Shown here piece after piece: positions 18,221 to 26,721 of a DNA stretch of 64,000 nt. The translations under genes and the position numbers were made by a program. Positions within the stretch are counted from its first letter, which is position 1. Each line of letters opens with the position of its first letter. Under the pieces are notes generated by a model. It ran no database searches and was not told the DNA's origin. It saw only the letters and a program-made list of their open reading frames with translations. Source of the stretch: Actinocatenispora comari (GTDB taxonomy: Bacteria > Actinomycetota > Actinomycetes > Mycobacteriales > Micromonosporaceae); assembly GCF_017312725.1 (NCBI RefSeq), contig NZ_BOPO01000128.1:124001-188000 (forward strand), written 5' to 3'.

Positions 18221-19399
18221 GTGCCGCCCCCACCAGCCCTCGCGCCAGCGTCCGAGCCGGCGGTGCACGCGTGGACGAGGGGAGCGATCTTCCGCGACGC
18301 GTACTACGGCCTCGTGATGGTCGGCGCGCTCGCCGGCGTCTGGCACTCGGGGGCAGGCGACGGTCGCCTCGTCGCGCTGGCCTCGCTGGTCGCGCTGACC
18401 GGCTGGTACTGCCTGGTCGGCCGGCGGGCGGTGCGCTCCCGGCCGGTGTCGGCCCGGACCGCCTGCTACCAGCTCGTCGCGCTGGCGCTGGTGATCGTCG
18501 CGCAGACGGCGACGCTGTCCAGCTCGTTCCTGCTGTTCGCGCTGATCCCGCAGGTGTTCATGCTGCTGCCGCTGCGCTGGGCGGTGCTCGCCGCCCTCGC
18601 CGGCAACGTGGTCCCGGTGGCCACGCTGACCGGGGAGGACGCGTACCCGGGGCTCGCGGTGGCCGGGGTGACGGTGGTGGTGCTGGTGTTCGCGGCCTAC
18701 TTCGGGTGGTGGATCCAGCGGATCATCCAGCAGAGTCGGGAACGGGCCGACCTGCTCGCCCAGCTCGCCGACGCGCGGGCGGAGCTCGCCGCCGCGGAGC
18801 GCTCGGCCGGCGCGCTGGCCGAGCGGCAGCGGCTGTCGACGGAGATCCACGACACCCTGGCGCAGGGCTTCACCAGCATCCTGATGCTGCTGCAGGCGGC
18901 CGAGGCGGCGCCGCCGGAGCAGGCGAAGGTACACCTGGACCGGGCCGCGCGGGCGGCGCGGGAGAACCTCGCGGAGGCCCGCGCCCTGGTCGCCGCCGAG
19001 CCGCCGACGAACCTGACCGGTGCCTCGCTGCCGGACGCGCTGCGCCGGCTGGCCGGCCGGCTCGGCGAGGAGACCGGCATCGACGCCGGCTGGGAGCTCG
19101 TCGGCGAGCCGCGGCCGCTGCCCGCCGGTACGGAGGTGGTCGTGTTGCGGTGCGCCCAGGAGTCGCTGACCAACGTGCGCCGGCACGCCCGCGCGGCGAC
19201 CGCGAGCCTGCGCCTGCGGTACCTGCCGGACGCGGTGCGGCTGACCGTGTCCGACGACGGCGTCGGGTTCGATCCGGCCGCCGCGGCCGGCTTCGGCCTG
19301 CACGGCATGCGGGAACGCGTCGCGCAGGTCGGCGGCCGGCTCTCGATCAGCAGTACCGCGGGGCACGGCAGCACGCTGACCGTGGACGTGCCGGCATGA
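18221..19399 (+). CDS. Sensor histidine kinase, NarL/LiaS-type (HisKA_3)
   Basis: A 392-residue kinase. The N-terminal 165 residues hold about five membrane helices, followed by a coiled linker (SRERADLLAQLADARAELAAA). The phosphoacceptor region is RLSTEIHDTLAQGFTSILML with His near residue 211. The ATPase domain has CAQESLTNVRRHARA (N box), SDDGVGFDP and GFGLHGMRERV (G boxes). The stop overlaps the response-regulator start by ATGA. CATGCT ends six bases before GTG 18221, suggesting a leaderless mRNA. The signal is unknown. Confidence 0.9.
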   Translation: MPPPPALAPASEPAVHAWTRGAIFRDAYYGLVMVGALAGVWHSGAGDGRLVALASLVALTGWYCLVGRRAVRSRPVSARTACYQLVALALVIVAQTATLSSSFLLFALIPQVFMLLPLRWAVLAALAGNVVPVATLTGEDAYPGLAVAGVTVVVLVFAAYFGWWIQRIIQQSRERADLLAQLADARAELAAAERSAGALAERQRLSTEIHDTLAQGFTSILMLLQAAEAAPPEQAKVHLDRAARAARENLAEARALVAAEPPTNLTGASLPDALRRLAGRLGEETGIDAGWELVGEPRPLPAGTEVVVLRCAQESLTNVRRHARAATASLRLRYLPDAVRLTVSDDGVGFDPAAAAGFGLHGMRERVAQVGGRLSISSTAGHGSTLTVDVPA

Positions 19400-20016
19400 T
19401 CCGGGTGCTGCTGGTCGACGACCATCCGGTGGTACGGGAGGGGCTGCGCGGCATGCTCGGCGCCGAGGCCGACATCGAGGTGGTCGGCGAGGCCGGGTCG
19501 GCGGCCGAGGCGGTCGTCGCCGCCCGCGCGTGCGACCCGGACGTGGTGCTGATGGACCTGCGAATGCCGAACGGCGACGGCGTCGCCGCCACCCTGGCGG
19601 TGCTCGCGCAGCAGCCCCGGTGCCGCGTCGTCGTGCTCACCACGTACGAGAACGACGCCGACATCCTGCGCGCGGTGGAGGCCGGCGCGACCGGGTACCT
19701 GCTCAAGGACGCCGGCCGGGCCGAGCTGGCGCAGGCGATCCGGGCGGCGGCGCGCGGCGAGACGGTGCTCGCACCGTCGGTCGCCGCGAAGCTGGTGTCC
19801 CGGCTGCGCTCGCCGGTCGGCCTGACCTCGCGCGAGATCGAGGTGTTGCGGCTGGTCGGCGCCGGCCGGACGAACGCGGAGATCGGCCGGGCGCTGCTGA
19901 TCAGCGAGGCGACGGTCAAGACGCACCTGCTGCGCACGTTCGGCAAGCTCGGCGTCTCGGACCGCACCGCCGCCGTCACCGCCGCGCTGGAACGCGGCAT
20001 CCTCCCGCCGTACTGA
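19396..20016 (+). CDS. LuxR/NarL family response regulator
   Basis: A 206-residue partner of the upstream kinase. The receiver domain begins MIRVLLVDDHPVVREGLRGM, with the phosphoacceptor Asp in DVVLMDLRMP (residue 54), then TTYENDADI and LLKDAGR (conserved Thr and Lys). The C-terminal HTH reads LTSREIEVLRLVGAGRTNAE and ISEATVKTHLLRTFGKLGV. It is translationally coupled to the kinase. The secreted nuclease gene starting 148 bases downstream on the same strand is a plausible target. Confidence 0.93.
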   Translation: MIRVLLVDDHPVVREGLRGMLGAEADIEVVGEAGSAAEAVVAARACDPDVVLMDLRMPNGDGVAATLAVLAQQPRCRVVVLTTYENDADILRAVEAGATGYLLKDAGRAELAQAIRAAARGETVLAPSVAAKLVSRLRSPVGLTSREIEVLRLVGAGRTNAEIGRALLISEATVKTHLLRTFGKLGVSDRTAAVTAALERGILPPY

Positions 20017-20163
20017 CCGGTCGCGACCGGCGGCCGGGACCGTGCCCGGTAGCCGGACGACGCCGTTCGGTAACCGGTTATTAGGTAATTGTCCCCTCCC
20101 GTACGCGGTCGAAAACGTGCATGATGCCCTCAAGGTATGAAGTTTCATGACGGAGGAGGACAG

Positions 20164-20796
20164 ATGCGAATCCGAACCGTGCTCGGCGCCGTCGCGGCCG
20201 CCGGCACCCTCGCGGCGATCGGGGTGGCCGGTCCCGCCCAGGCGTACCCGCCGGCCCCGCCGTCGGCGACCGAATCCGCGGCGCACCTGGCCACCCTGAC
20301 CGTCGCGGCGCCGGGCTCGATGGACGGGTACAGCCGGGACAAGTTCCCGCACTGGATCAGCCAGGGCGACAACTGCAACACCCGCGAGGTCGTGCTCAAG
20401 CGCGACGGCAACGGCGTCACCGTCGGCACCGACTGCTACCCGACCGCCGGTTCCTGGTACAGCGTGTACGACAAGACCACCACCACCGACCCGAGCAAGG
20501 TGCAGATCGACCACGTCGTACCACTCGCGGACGCGTGGCGCTCCGGCGCGGCGAGCTGGACCACGGCGAAGCGGCAGGACTTCGCGAACGACCTGACCGA
20601 CCCCCAGCTGATCGCGGTGTCGGCGTCGAGCAACGAGTCCAAGGGCGACCAGGACCCGTCGCAGTGGAAGCCGCCGAACACCGGCGAGTGGTGCTACTAC
20701 GCGCGCAACTGGATCCAGGTCAAGTACGTCTGGAAGCTGACGATCACCAGCGCCGAGAAGTCCGCGCTGAGCGACATGCTCACCAACCACTGCTGA
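20164..20796 (+). CDS. Secreted HNH-family nuclease (DUF1524/GmrSD-C-like)
   Basis: A 210-residue exported protein. Residues 1-27 form a signal peptide (MRIRTVLGAVAAAGTLAAIG ... AQA before YPP). The mature part has the conserved layout of actinobacterial secreted HNH proteins: a CNTREVVLKRD segment, DCYPTAGSW, the catalytic IDHVVPLADAWRSGA with the His of the HNH core, then ASSNESKGDQDPSQW and a final cysteine. ATG 20164 has GGAGGAGG ahead. It likely degrades DNA outside the cell for nutrition or defence. It follows a two-component system and ends at a strong terminator. Confidence 0.88.
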   Translation: MRIRTVLGAVAAAGTLAAIGVAGPAQAYPPAPPSATESAAHLATLTVAAPGSMDGYSRDKFPHWISQGDNCNTREVVLKRDGNGVTVGTDCYPTAGSWYSVYDKTTTTDPSKVQIDHVVPLADAWRSGAASWTTAKRQDFANDLTDPQLIAVSASSNESKGDQDPSQWKPPNTGEWCYYARNWIQVKYVWKLTITSAEKSALSDMLTNHC

Positions 20797-20805
20797 CCCG
20801 GCCGG

Positions 20806-20839
20806 CGGATGTCCGGCGGGCCCGCGCGCCGGACATCCG
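20806..20839 (+). terminator. Terminator after the HNH nuclease
   Basis: CGGATGTCCGGCG (20806-20818) pairs perfectly with CGCCGGACATCCG (20827-20839), a 13-bp stem with an 8-base loop, nine bases after the stop. CGACAAAA follows, without a true U tract. Confidence 0.8.
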
Positions 20840-20883
20840 ACAAAACCTGGCGAGTCGCCGTGGCGCCCGGCACGATCGGCGCC

Positions 20884-21153
20884 ATGAGCCACACGTACTC
20901 GGGAGACTTCAGCACCGGCCAGGGCGGCGTGTTCACCGACGAGGTCGGGGTGATCACCGGCCCGGTGACGCTGCGTACCACGGTGGACGACGAGCGGCGG
21001 CTGGTCGTGCAGGTGCAGTACCAGGGCGCCGACGAGTGGTACACGGTGAAGGGCGGCAGCTGCACGCTGCACGACGGGGCCGACGCCGAGCCGGTGCACC
21101 AGCTGGTCCTCGCCGTCCTGGCCCGCGGCGGCGAGGGCGACCGCCCGCACTGA
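20884..21153 (+). CDS. Small hypothetical protein
   Basis: An 89-residue protein (MSHTYSGDFSTGQGGVFTDE...). It is predicted mostly beta, with alternating strands (VGVITGPVTLRTTVDDERRL, VVQVQYQGADEWYTVKGG) and no signal peptide, cysteine pair or membrane helix. I do not recognise the family. CACGAT seven bases before the ATG may be a -10. Convergent with a broken aldolase gene; the two coding ends abut. Confidence 0.6.
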   Translation: MSHTYSGDFSTGQGGVFTDEVGVITGPVTLRTTVDDERRLVVQVQYQGADEWYTVKGGSCTLHDGADAEPVHQLVLAVLARGGEGDRPH

Positions 21154-21794
21154 TCAGCGGCGCGGTTGACCGTAGCGGGCGAGGCGACCGGTGACGGCGG
21201 TGAGTTCCGCGTCGTCGAGCAGCTTCGGGCTGCGGCCGGTGCCGAGCACCCGCAGCGCCACGTCGCAGACGTACTCCAGGTAGACCGCCCGCTCGTACGC
21301 GGCGGCGAGGGTGTCACCGAGGGTCACGGCGCCGTGGTTGGCGAGCAGCACGCCGGTGCCGTCGCCGAGCGCGGCCAGCACGTTCTCGGCCAGCTGCGGG
21401 GTGCCGTAGCTGGCGTACCGCGCGACCCGCACCCGCCCGCCGAACATCCCAGGTAGTAGTGCACCGGCGGGACCTCGTCGACCAGGCAGGACAGCGCGGT
21501 GGCGGCGACCGAGTGGGTGTGCACGACCGCGCCGGCCGGGTGGGCCGCGTAGCAGGCCAGGTGCATCGGCGCCTCGCTGGTCGGGGCGAGCGGCGCCTGC
21601 ACCGGCGTACCGTCCAGCCGGTGCACGCCGACCTGGTCGGCGGTCAGGGTGCCGTAGTCGACGCCGGACGGGGTCACCGCGACCAGGTCACCGGCCCGCA
21701 CGCTGACGTTCCCGGCGGTACCGACGACCAGCCGCTCGGCCACCAGCCGGCGGCACACCGCCACCACCTCGGCCCGCTCGTCCGCCAGCAGCAT
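21154..21794 (-). pseudogene. Class II aldolase/adducin family (fuculose-phosphate aldolase-like), single-base frameshift
   Basis: Two frames together make one complete class II aldolase of about 213 residues. The 5' part (from ATG 21794) has TAGNVSVRAGDLVAVTPSGV and the zinc ligands in AVVHTHSVAATALS, then runs to VHYYLG. The 3' part resumes MFGGRVRVARYASYG and has the third zinc His in LLANHGAVTLG. The expected join YYLAMFGG needs one more base: CTGGCGATG has become CTGGGATG at 21445-21450. It is therefore disrupted by one deleted base, unless this is a sequencing error. No ribosomal slippage signal is seen. Confidence 0.88.
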
Positions 21795-21900
21795 CGCATC
21801 GTCCTCTCCAGCCGAGGTCGTCCGACCCCGAGCCAGGTCGCCCGCGGTCCCGGCACCGCCCGGCCGCTCGGAGCGAACCGGCGCCGTCCGGCCGGCGCGG

Positions 21901-23421
21901 TCAGGCGCCGCCGTGCGAGCGGTCGGGTTCGACCGGCGGCCCGGTGACCGGGCAGGTCACCCGGGACGCCGAGGCTCGCTCGGCAGGCAGCCGGCGGGTG
22001 GGGCGCAGCAGCGCCACCGACAGCACGGTACCGGCCACGAGCAGTGCGGCGCAGATCAGCATCGCGATGCGGAACCCGTGGTCGAACGCGGCCGGTTCCC
22101 GGTACGCGGCGCCGGACAGGCCGGCCGCCAGCGGCAGCGCGGCGACCGCGAGCAGGCCGGCGGCACGGGCGACGGCGTTGTTGACGCCGCTGGCGATGCC
22201 GGCGTGCCGCTCGTCCGCGGCGGCCAGTACGGTCGCGGTCAGCGGCGCGACCACCACGGTCATGCCCAGGCCGACCACCACGATCGCCGGCAGCACGTCG
22301 GTCAGGTAGTGCGCGTGCGGGCCGATCCGCAGCGTCAGCAGCATGCCGACCGCGGTCAGCGCCGGCCCGACGATCAGCTGGGTACGCGGACCGATCCGCT
22401 GCGCGACCCGCCCGGAGGTGGCCGACAGGGCCAGCATGATCAGCGTGAACGGCAGCAGCGACACGCCGGCCGCGAAGGCCGAGTAGCCGGAGACCGTCTG
22501 CAGTTGCAGGACGACGAAGAACATCAGCCCGCTGAGGCCGGCGTACACCGCGAAGGTGACCGCGTTGATCGTGCTGAAGGTGCGGGAGCGGAACAGGTCC
22601 AGCGGCATCATCGGGTTGGCCACCCGCCGCTGCCGCAGCAGGAACACCACCAGCGCGGCGACGCCGAGTACGCCGGCGATCAGCCCGACCGGCCGGCCCG
22701 CCGCGTCGGTCGGCTGCACCAGCGCGTAGGTCAGGCCGGCCAGACCGAGCGCGCACAGCACCGCGCCGAGCACGTCGAACCGCCCGGTGTCCCCCGGGTC
22801 CCGGCTCTCCGGCACGTACCGCAGGGTGACCGCGACGGCCACCGCGGCGAGCGGCAGGTTCAGGTAGAACACGAACCGCCAGCTGGCCGCGTCGACCAGC
22901 CAGCCGCCGACGAGCGGCCCGATCGCGGTGGCCACGCCGCCCAGGCCGGACCAGGCGCCGATCGCCCGGGCCCGGTCGTCCTTGCGGAACGTGGCCTGGA
23001 TCAGCGCCAGCGAGCCCGGGGTGAGCAGCGCGCCGCCGACGCCCTGCAGCAGCCGGGCCCCGATCAGCACCTCGATCGACGGTGCCAGGCCGCACAGCGC
23101 CGAGGCGGCGGCGAACCAGACGGTGCCGATCACGAAGATCCGGCGCCGCCCGTACCGGTCGCCGAGCGAGCCGCCGAGCAGGATCAGCGCCGCCAGGGTG
23201 AGCGTGTAGCCGGTGATCGTCCACTGTAGACCGGACAGTTCGGCGTGCAGGTCGGCGCCGATGTGCGGCAGCGCGACGTTGACGACCGTGCCGTCCAGCA
23301 TCGCCATCCCGGACGCGAGCACGGTCGCGAGCAGCACGCCACGGCCGGTACCGGAGGAGAACGCGACCGAACCGGCGACACCCCGGGGCGCGGCACGGTC
23401 GGCGCGGACAGCATCGCCCAT
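21901..23421 (-). CDS. MFS drug exporter, DHA2 family (EmrB/QacA-like)
   Basis: A 506-residue membrane protein with 14 predicted helices, the DHA2 layout. The start has ASGMAMLDGTVVNVALPHIG, the motif-D1-like segment typical of EmrB/QacA; loop 2 has GGSLGDRYGRRRIFVIG; and helix 5 carries the antiporter motif region AIGAWSGLGGVATAIGPLVG. It probably exports cationic drugs or dyes by proton antiport. Starts at ATG 23421 and ATG 23433 are both possible; neither has a strong ribosome site. No adjacent TetR or MarR gene is present. Confidence 0.9.
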   Translation of the reverse strand: MGDAVRADRAAPRGVAGSVAFSSGTGRGVLLATVLASGMAMLDGTVVNVALPHIGADLHAELSGLQWTITGYTLTLAALILLGGSLGDRYGRRRIFVIGTVWFAAASALCGLAPSIEVLIGARLLQGVGGALLTPGSLALIQATFRKDDRARAIGAWSGLGGVATAIGPLVGGWLVDAASWRFVFYLNLPLAAVAVAVTLRYVPESRDPGDTGRFDVLGAVLCALGLAGLTYALVQPTDAAGRPVGLIAGVLGVAALVVFLLRQRRVANPMMPLDLFRSRTFSTINAVTFAVYAGLSGLMFFVVLQLQTVSGYSAFAAGVSLLPFTLIMLALSATSGRVAQRIGPRTQLIVGPALTAVGMLLTLRIGPHAHYLTDVLPAIVVVGLGMTVVVAPLTATVLAAADERHAGIASGVNNAVARAAGLLAVAALPLAAGLSGAAYREPAAFDHGFRIAMLICAALLVAGTVLSVALLRPTRRLPAERASASRVTCPVTGPPVEPDRSHGGA

Positions 23422-23702
23422 GCCGCTCACCATGCCATCCCGGCGGCCGGCGTGGCAGCGGGATGGCCGACGGCATCCGTACCGGAACTCTCGGTACCGG
23501 CTGACCGGATGCTGGTTGCCGGCTGGTAACGGCCGCGCCACGCGGGCCACGCAGTGTAAGAATGGTGGGCCGTACATGACTGACCGTTCGTCCGATACCG
23601 GTGCCGGACGGCGGGCTGCCGGACCTCGGCGGCAGGATTCGTCCGACTCGACCAGTGCCGCCGGCGGTTCGTCCGACGTGGCATCGCTTGGGAGGTAAGG
23701 GA
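23422..23702 (+). other. Divergent intergenic region with possible upstream ORF of the importer operon
   Basis: Between the exporter and the importer lies an open frame 23576-23698 (40 codons, Ser/Gly/Arg-rich) whose stop TAA falls inside the GGGAGGTAAGGG ribosome site of the next gene. The 9-mer TTCGTCCGA occurs three times (23587, 23638, 23668). TAAGAAT near 23558 could be a -10. The ORF may be chance, but its overlap with the ribosome site would allow translational coupling. Confidence 0.35.
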
Positions 23703-24662
23703 ATGAGCATCAGCAGGACGGCCGGCGTGCGCCGGCGCGCCGCGCTGGTCGCGGTGCCGCTGCTGGGTGCGTTGCTCGCCGCGGCGGGTTGCAGCGGCAA
23801 CTCCGCGACGCCGAACGCCGGCAGCACGAAGGCCGGCGGCTCCGGCTCGGCCAGTACCGTCGACAAGATCATCAGCTCCGCGCCGGTGGCGTCCAGCCTG
23901 CCGGACAGCCCGACGCTGAAGAAGATCAAGGCAGACGGCAAACTCGTGTACGGCGGGACCGCCTCGGCACCGCTGTTCTCCCTGAAGGACCCGACCTCGG
24001 GCACGCTCACCGGTTTCGACGCCGACCTGGCGAAGATGCTCGCGAAGTACATCACGGGCAAACCGCAGACCGACATGAAGCAGGTGCAGGTCGAGACGCG
24101 CGAGGCGCTGCTGCAGAACCACTCGGTCAACGCGGTGTTCGCGACGTACACGATCACCCCGGAGCGGGCGCAGAAGGTGGCGTTCGCCGGGCCGTACTAC
24201 TCCTCCGGCGACGCGATCCTGGTGAAGAAGGACAACACCTCGATCAAGACGGTCAAGGACCTCAACGGCAAGAAGGTCGCCACCGAGTCCAGCTCGACCG
24301 CGGCGAACGACCTGAAGAAGTTCGCGCCGAAGGCCAAGGTGCAGCTGTTCGAGGAGAACAACGACTGCCTGCAGGCGGTGCAGCAGGGCCGGGTCGACGC
24401 GTACGTGCTGGACCAGGGCATTCTGGTCGGCGACGCGTCCACGAACTCCGACGTCAAGGTGGTCGGCCAGCCGTTCACCGCGGAGCCGTACGGGATCGGC
24501 CTGCCGAAGGACGACCCGGCGTACAAGAAGTTCGTCAACGACTGGCTGACCAAGATCGAGCAGGACGGTACCTGGGCGAAGCTGTGGAAGGCAACCATCG
24601 GCACGGTGGTGTCCGGCAGCGCGCCGGAGCCGCCGAAGCTCGGCTCGGTCGAGGGTTCCTGA
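23703..24662 (+). CDS. Amino-acid ABC transporter substrate-binding lipoprotein (GluB-like)
   Basis: A 319-residue exported lipoprotein. The signal peptide ends in the lipobox LLAAAGC (Cys near residue 26), followed by a Gly/Ser/Thr-rich tether. The mature domain is an SBP_bac_3 fold: GKLVYGGTASAPLFSLKDP, LTGFDADLAKMLAKYI, then TITPERAQKVAFAGPYYSSG and VKDLNGKKVATESSST. These are the glutamate/glutamine-binding family motifs. GGGAGG precedes ATG 23703. Two permease genes follow, but no ATPase gene. Confidence 0.92.
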   Translation: MSISRTAGVRRRAALVAVPLLGALLAAAGCSGNSATPNAGSTKAGGSGSASTVDKIISSAPVASSLPDSPTLKKIKADGKLVYGGTASAPLFSLKDPTSGTLTGFDADLAKMLAKYITGKPQTDMKQVQVETREALLQNHSVNAVFATYTITPERAQKVAFAGPYYSSGDAILVKKDNTSIKTVKDLNGKKVATESSSTAANDLKKFAPKAKVQLFEENNDCLQAVQQGRVDAYVLDQGILVGDASTNSDVKVVGQPFTAEPYGIGLPKDDPAYKKFVNDWLTKIEQDGTWAKLWKATIGTVVSGSAPEPPKLGSVEGS

Positions 24663-24724
24663 GTCCGTCGTAACGGTCGGTCGCCGGCAACGGTGACCGA
24701 CCGGGCAACGCCCCGGAGGCAGCG

Positions 24725-25366
24725 GTGGACATCTTCTCGCACGCCGGCGACCTCGGCCACGGCTTCGTGGCCACCCTGGAGATCGTGCTCGTCGGGTTCG
24801 TCGGCGCGCTGGTGATCGGCACCCTGATCGCGATCTGCCGGATCAGCCCGGTGCTGCCGCTGCGCGCGTTCGGCTGGTTCTACGTCGAGGCGTTCCGCGC
24901 GGTGCCGCTGCTGGTGCTGCTGGTGCTGTGCGTGTTCGGGCTGCCCTGGATCGGCATCGTGCTCTCGCCGTTCTGGTCGGTGTGCCTGGGCATCGCGCTG
25001 TACGCCGGGGCGGTGGTCTGCGAGACGCTGCGCTCCGGCATCCGCGGGGTGCCGTTCGGCCAGGTCGAGGCGGCCCGAGCGATCGGCTTCACGTTCGGCC
25101 AGTCGCTGCGGCACGTGGTGCTGCCGCAGGCGTTCCGGGCGATGGTGCAGCCGTTCGGCAACGTGTTCATCGGCGTGGTGCTCGGCACCTCGCTGTGCGC
25201 GGCGGTCGGCGCGCAGGAACTCACGTACGCGACGAAGGTGCTGAGCCTGTCGGTCGGCTCGCCGCTGGTCTGGTACGGCTGCGCCGCCGTGCTGTACATC
25301 GTGGTGACGCTGGGCAGCGCGTACATCTTCGGCATGATCGAGCGGCGGGTCAGGTTCCAGCGGTGA
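24725..25366 (+). CDS. Amino-acid ABC transporter permease (GluC-like)
   Basis: A 213-residue HisMQ-type permease with about five membrane helices. The Pro-rich YVEAFRAVPLLVLLVL near residue 53 and the EAA loop EAARAIGFTFGQSLRHVVLP (about residues 116-135), which contacts the ATPase, are both well conserved. GTG 24725 follows CGGAGG. It forms a heterodimer with the next gene product for glutamate-type amino acid uptake. Confidence 0.92.
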   Translation: MDIFSHAGDLGHGFVATLEIVLVGFVGALVIGTLIAICRISPVLPLRAFGWFYVEAFRAVPLLVLLVLCVFGLPWIGIVLSPFWSVCLGIALYAGAVVCETLRSGIRGVPFGQVEAARAIGFTFGQSLRHVVLPQAFRAMVQPFGNVFIGVVLGTSLCAAVGAQELTYATKVLSLSVGSPLVWYGCAAVLYIVVTLGSAYIFGMIERRVRFQR

Positions 25367-25385
25367 GCGGCGTGAGGAGCGAGCG

Positions 25386-26246
25386 ATGAGGGGCGTCGAG
25401 CCGGTTCTGTTCGACCGGCCCGGGCCGCGCGGGCGGCGCCGGATCGTCGTGGCCACCGTGCTCGCGGTGCTGGCGCTCGCCGCACTGCTGCTGCTCGCGC
25501 TCCGCCAGTTCGACGTGCACGGGCAGCTCGCGGCGGACAAGTGGCGGCCGTTCACCCAGTGGCCGATCATGAGCTTCCTGCTCAACGGGTTGAAGTACAC
25601 GATCCTGGTGACGCTGCTGTGCACGGTGATCTCGATGCCGGCCGGCGCGGTCATCGCCCTCGGCCGGCTGTCCAGGCGGCGCTGGGTGTCCTGGCCGGCG
25701 GTGGCGTTCACCGAGATCTTCCGGTCGCTGCCGACGATGCTGCTGATCCTGGTGTTCCTGCTGGCGCTGCCGCCGGTCGGGCTCAACCTGCCGACGATCT
25801 GGAAGCTCGCGGTGCCGATCTGCCTGACCGGCTCGGCCACCATCGCCGAGGTGTTCCGGGCCGGCATCCTCGCCCTGGAGCGCGGCCAGACCGAGGCCGC
25901 GTACGCGATCGGCATGCGGTACGGCCAGGCGATGCGGCTGGTGATCCTGCCGCAGGTGATCCGGCCGCTGCTGCCACTGCTGCTGGTGCAGCTGATCAAC
26001 CTGCTGAAGGACTCCACGCTCGGCTACGTGGTGACCTACTCCGAGCTGCTCTACTCCGGCAAGATCCTCGGCGAGTACGTGCACGCGCCGATCCAGACCT
26101 ACCTGGTCGTGGCCGCGCTGTACATGATCGTGAACTGGCTGATCACCCGGCTCGCCCACCTGATCGAGCGGCGGCAGGGTCGGCTGCCCCGCTTCCGTAC
26201 CCGCCGGGTCGACGACGCCACCGCGGTCACCGCCGCCGCCGAGTGA
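25386..26246 (+). CDS. Amino-acid ABC transporter permease (GluD-like)
   Basis: A 286-residue HisMQ-type permease with a longer N terminus than GluC. FTEIFRSLPTMLLILVFL and the EAA loop TEAAYAIGMRYGQAMRLVILP (about residues 169-189) are present, with about six membrane helices. GAGGAGCG precedes ATG 25386. It ends the operon; no GluA-type ATPase follows, so the importer must borrow one encoded elsewhere. Confidence 0.92.
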   Translation: MRGVEPVLFDRPGPRGRRRIVVATVLAVLALAALLLLALRQFDVHGQLAADKWRPFTQWPIMSFLLNGLKYTILVTLLCTVISMPAGAVIALGRLSRRRWVSWPAVAFTEIFRSLPTMLLILVFLLALPPVGLNLPTIWKLAVPICLTGSATIAEVFRAGILALERGQTEAAYAIGMRYGQAMRLVILPQVIRPLLPLLLVQLINLLKDSTLGYVVTYSELLYSGKILGEYVHAPIQTYLVVAALYMIVNWLITRLAHLIERRQGRLPRFRTRRVDDATAVTAAAE

Positions 26247-26264
26247 GGCACCGGGCCGGTCATC

Positions 26265-26648
26265 TCAGTCCTGGCGCCGGAAGGTGTCGGTGTTCGCCAG
26301 TACGGCGTGTGCCCAGGGCAGCTCGATCTCGACGGGCGCGGCGCCCGGCCGAGGGCTCTTGACCGCCCGGTCGGACACGACGTGCCAGGCCAGGTGCAGC
26401 AGGTCGGCGCGCAGCAGCCCGGTGAACGAGGCGATCGCCGCGGGTTCGCCCGCGGTCACGAACGCCACGTGCAGCGCCCTGCCCTTGCTCAGCCCGGTCA
26501 CCGGCACCGTCGTCCGGGCGAACGAGCTGTCGTCCAGTGCGGTGGTGAAGGTGCCCTCGACGTGGCCGTCCCGCGCGTCGGTGATCCGCAGCAGCGAGCC
26601 GTACTCGTTGATCCAGTTTCCGGTCCAGGTGTTCGGCGTGTCATCCAT
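26265..26648 (-). CDS. Avidin/streptavidin family protein without signal peptide
   Basis: A 127-residue protein that aligns across its length with avidin and streptavidin. WTGNWINEYGS matches the WxGxWxNxxGS strand, supplying the biotin ligands Asn14 and Ser18. GTFTTAL matches avidin GTYTTAV (Phe34 for Tyr, Thr36 kept). SFTG matches avidin VFTG (Phe75), AWHV gives Trp88, PWAHA gives Trp112, and TDTF gives Asp121 (streptavidin Asp128). The Trp79/Trp70 position is Phe63. Unlike known family members it has no signal peptide. CAGGCT ends six bases before ATG 26648, suggesting a leaderless mRNA. Biotin binding is likely but possibly weak. Confidence 0.8.
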   Translation of the reverse strand: MDDTPNTWTGNWINEYGSLLRITDARDGHVEGTFTTALDDSSFARTTVPVTGLSKGRALHVAFVTAGEPAAIASFTGLLRADLLHLAWHVVSDRAVKSPRPGAAPVEIELPWAHAVLANTDTFRRQD

Positions 26649-26721
26649 GCGTCCAGCCTGCGGACGGAACCCGGGCGTTGCCGAGTGGCGGGACAGCCAC
26701 CCTGCATGGTTTTCTGGCCAG

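Noticed and set aside
21154-21794. Two separate short genes
   Set aside because: Both halves align to one class II aldolase and join at a conserved motif when a single base is restored.
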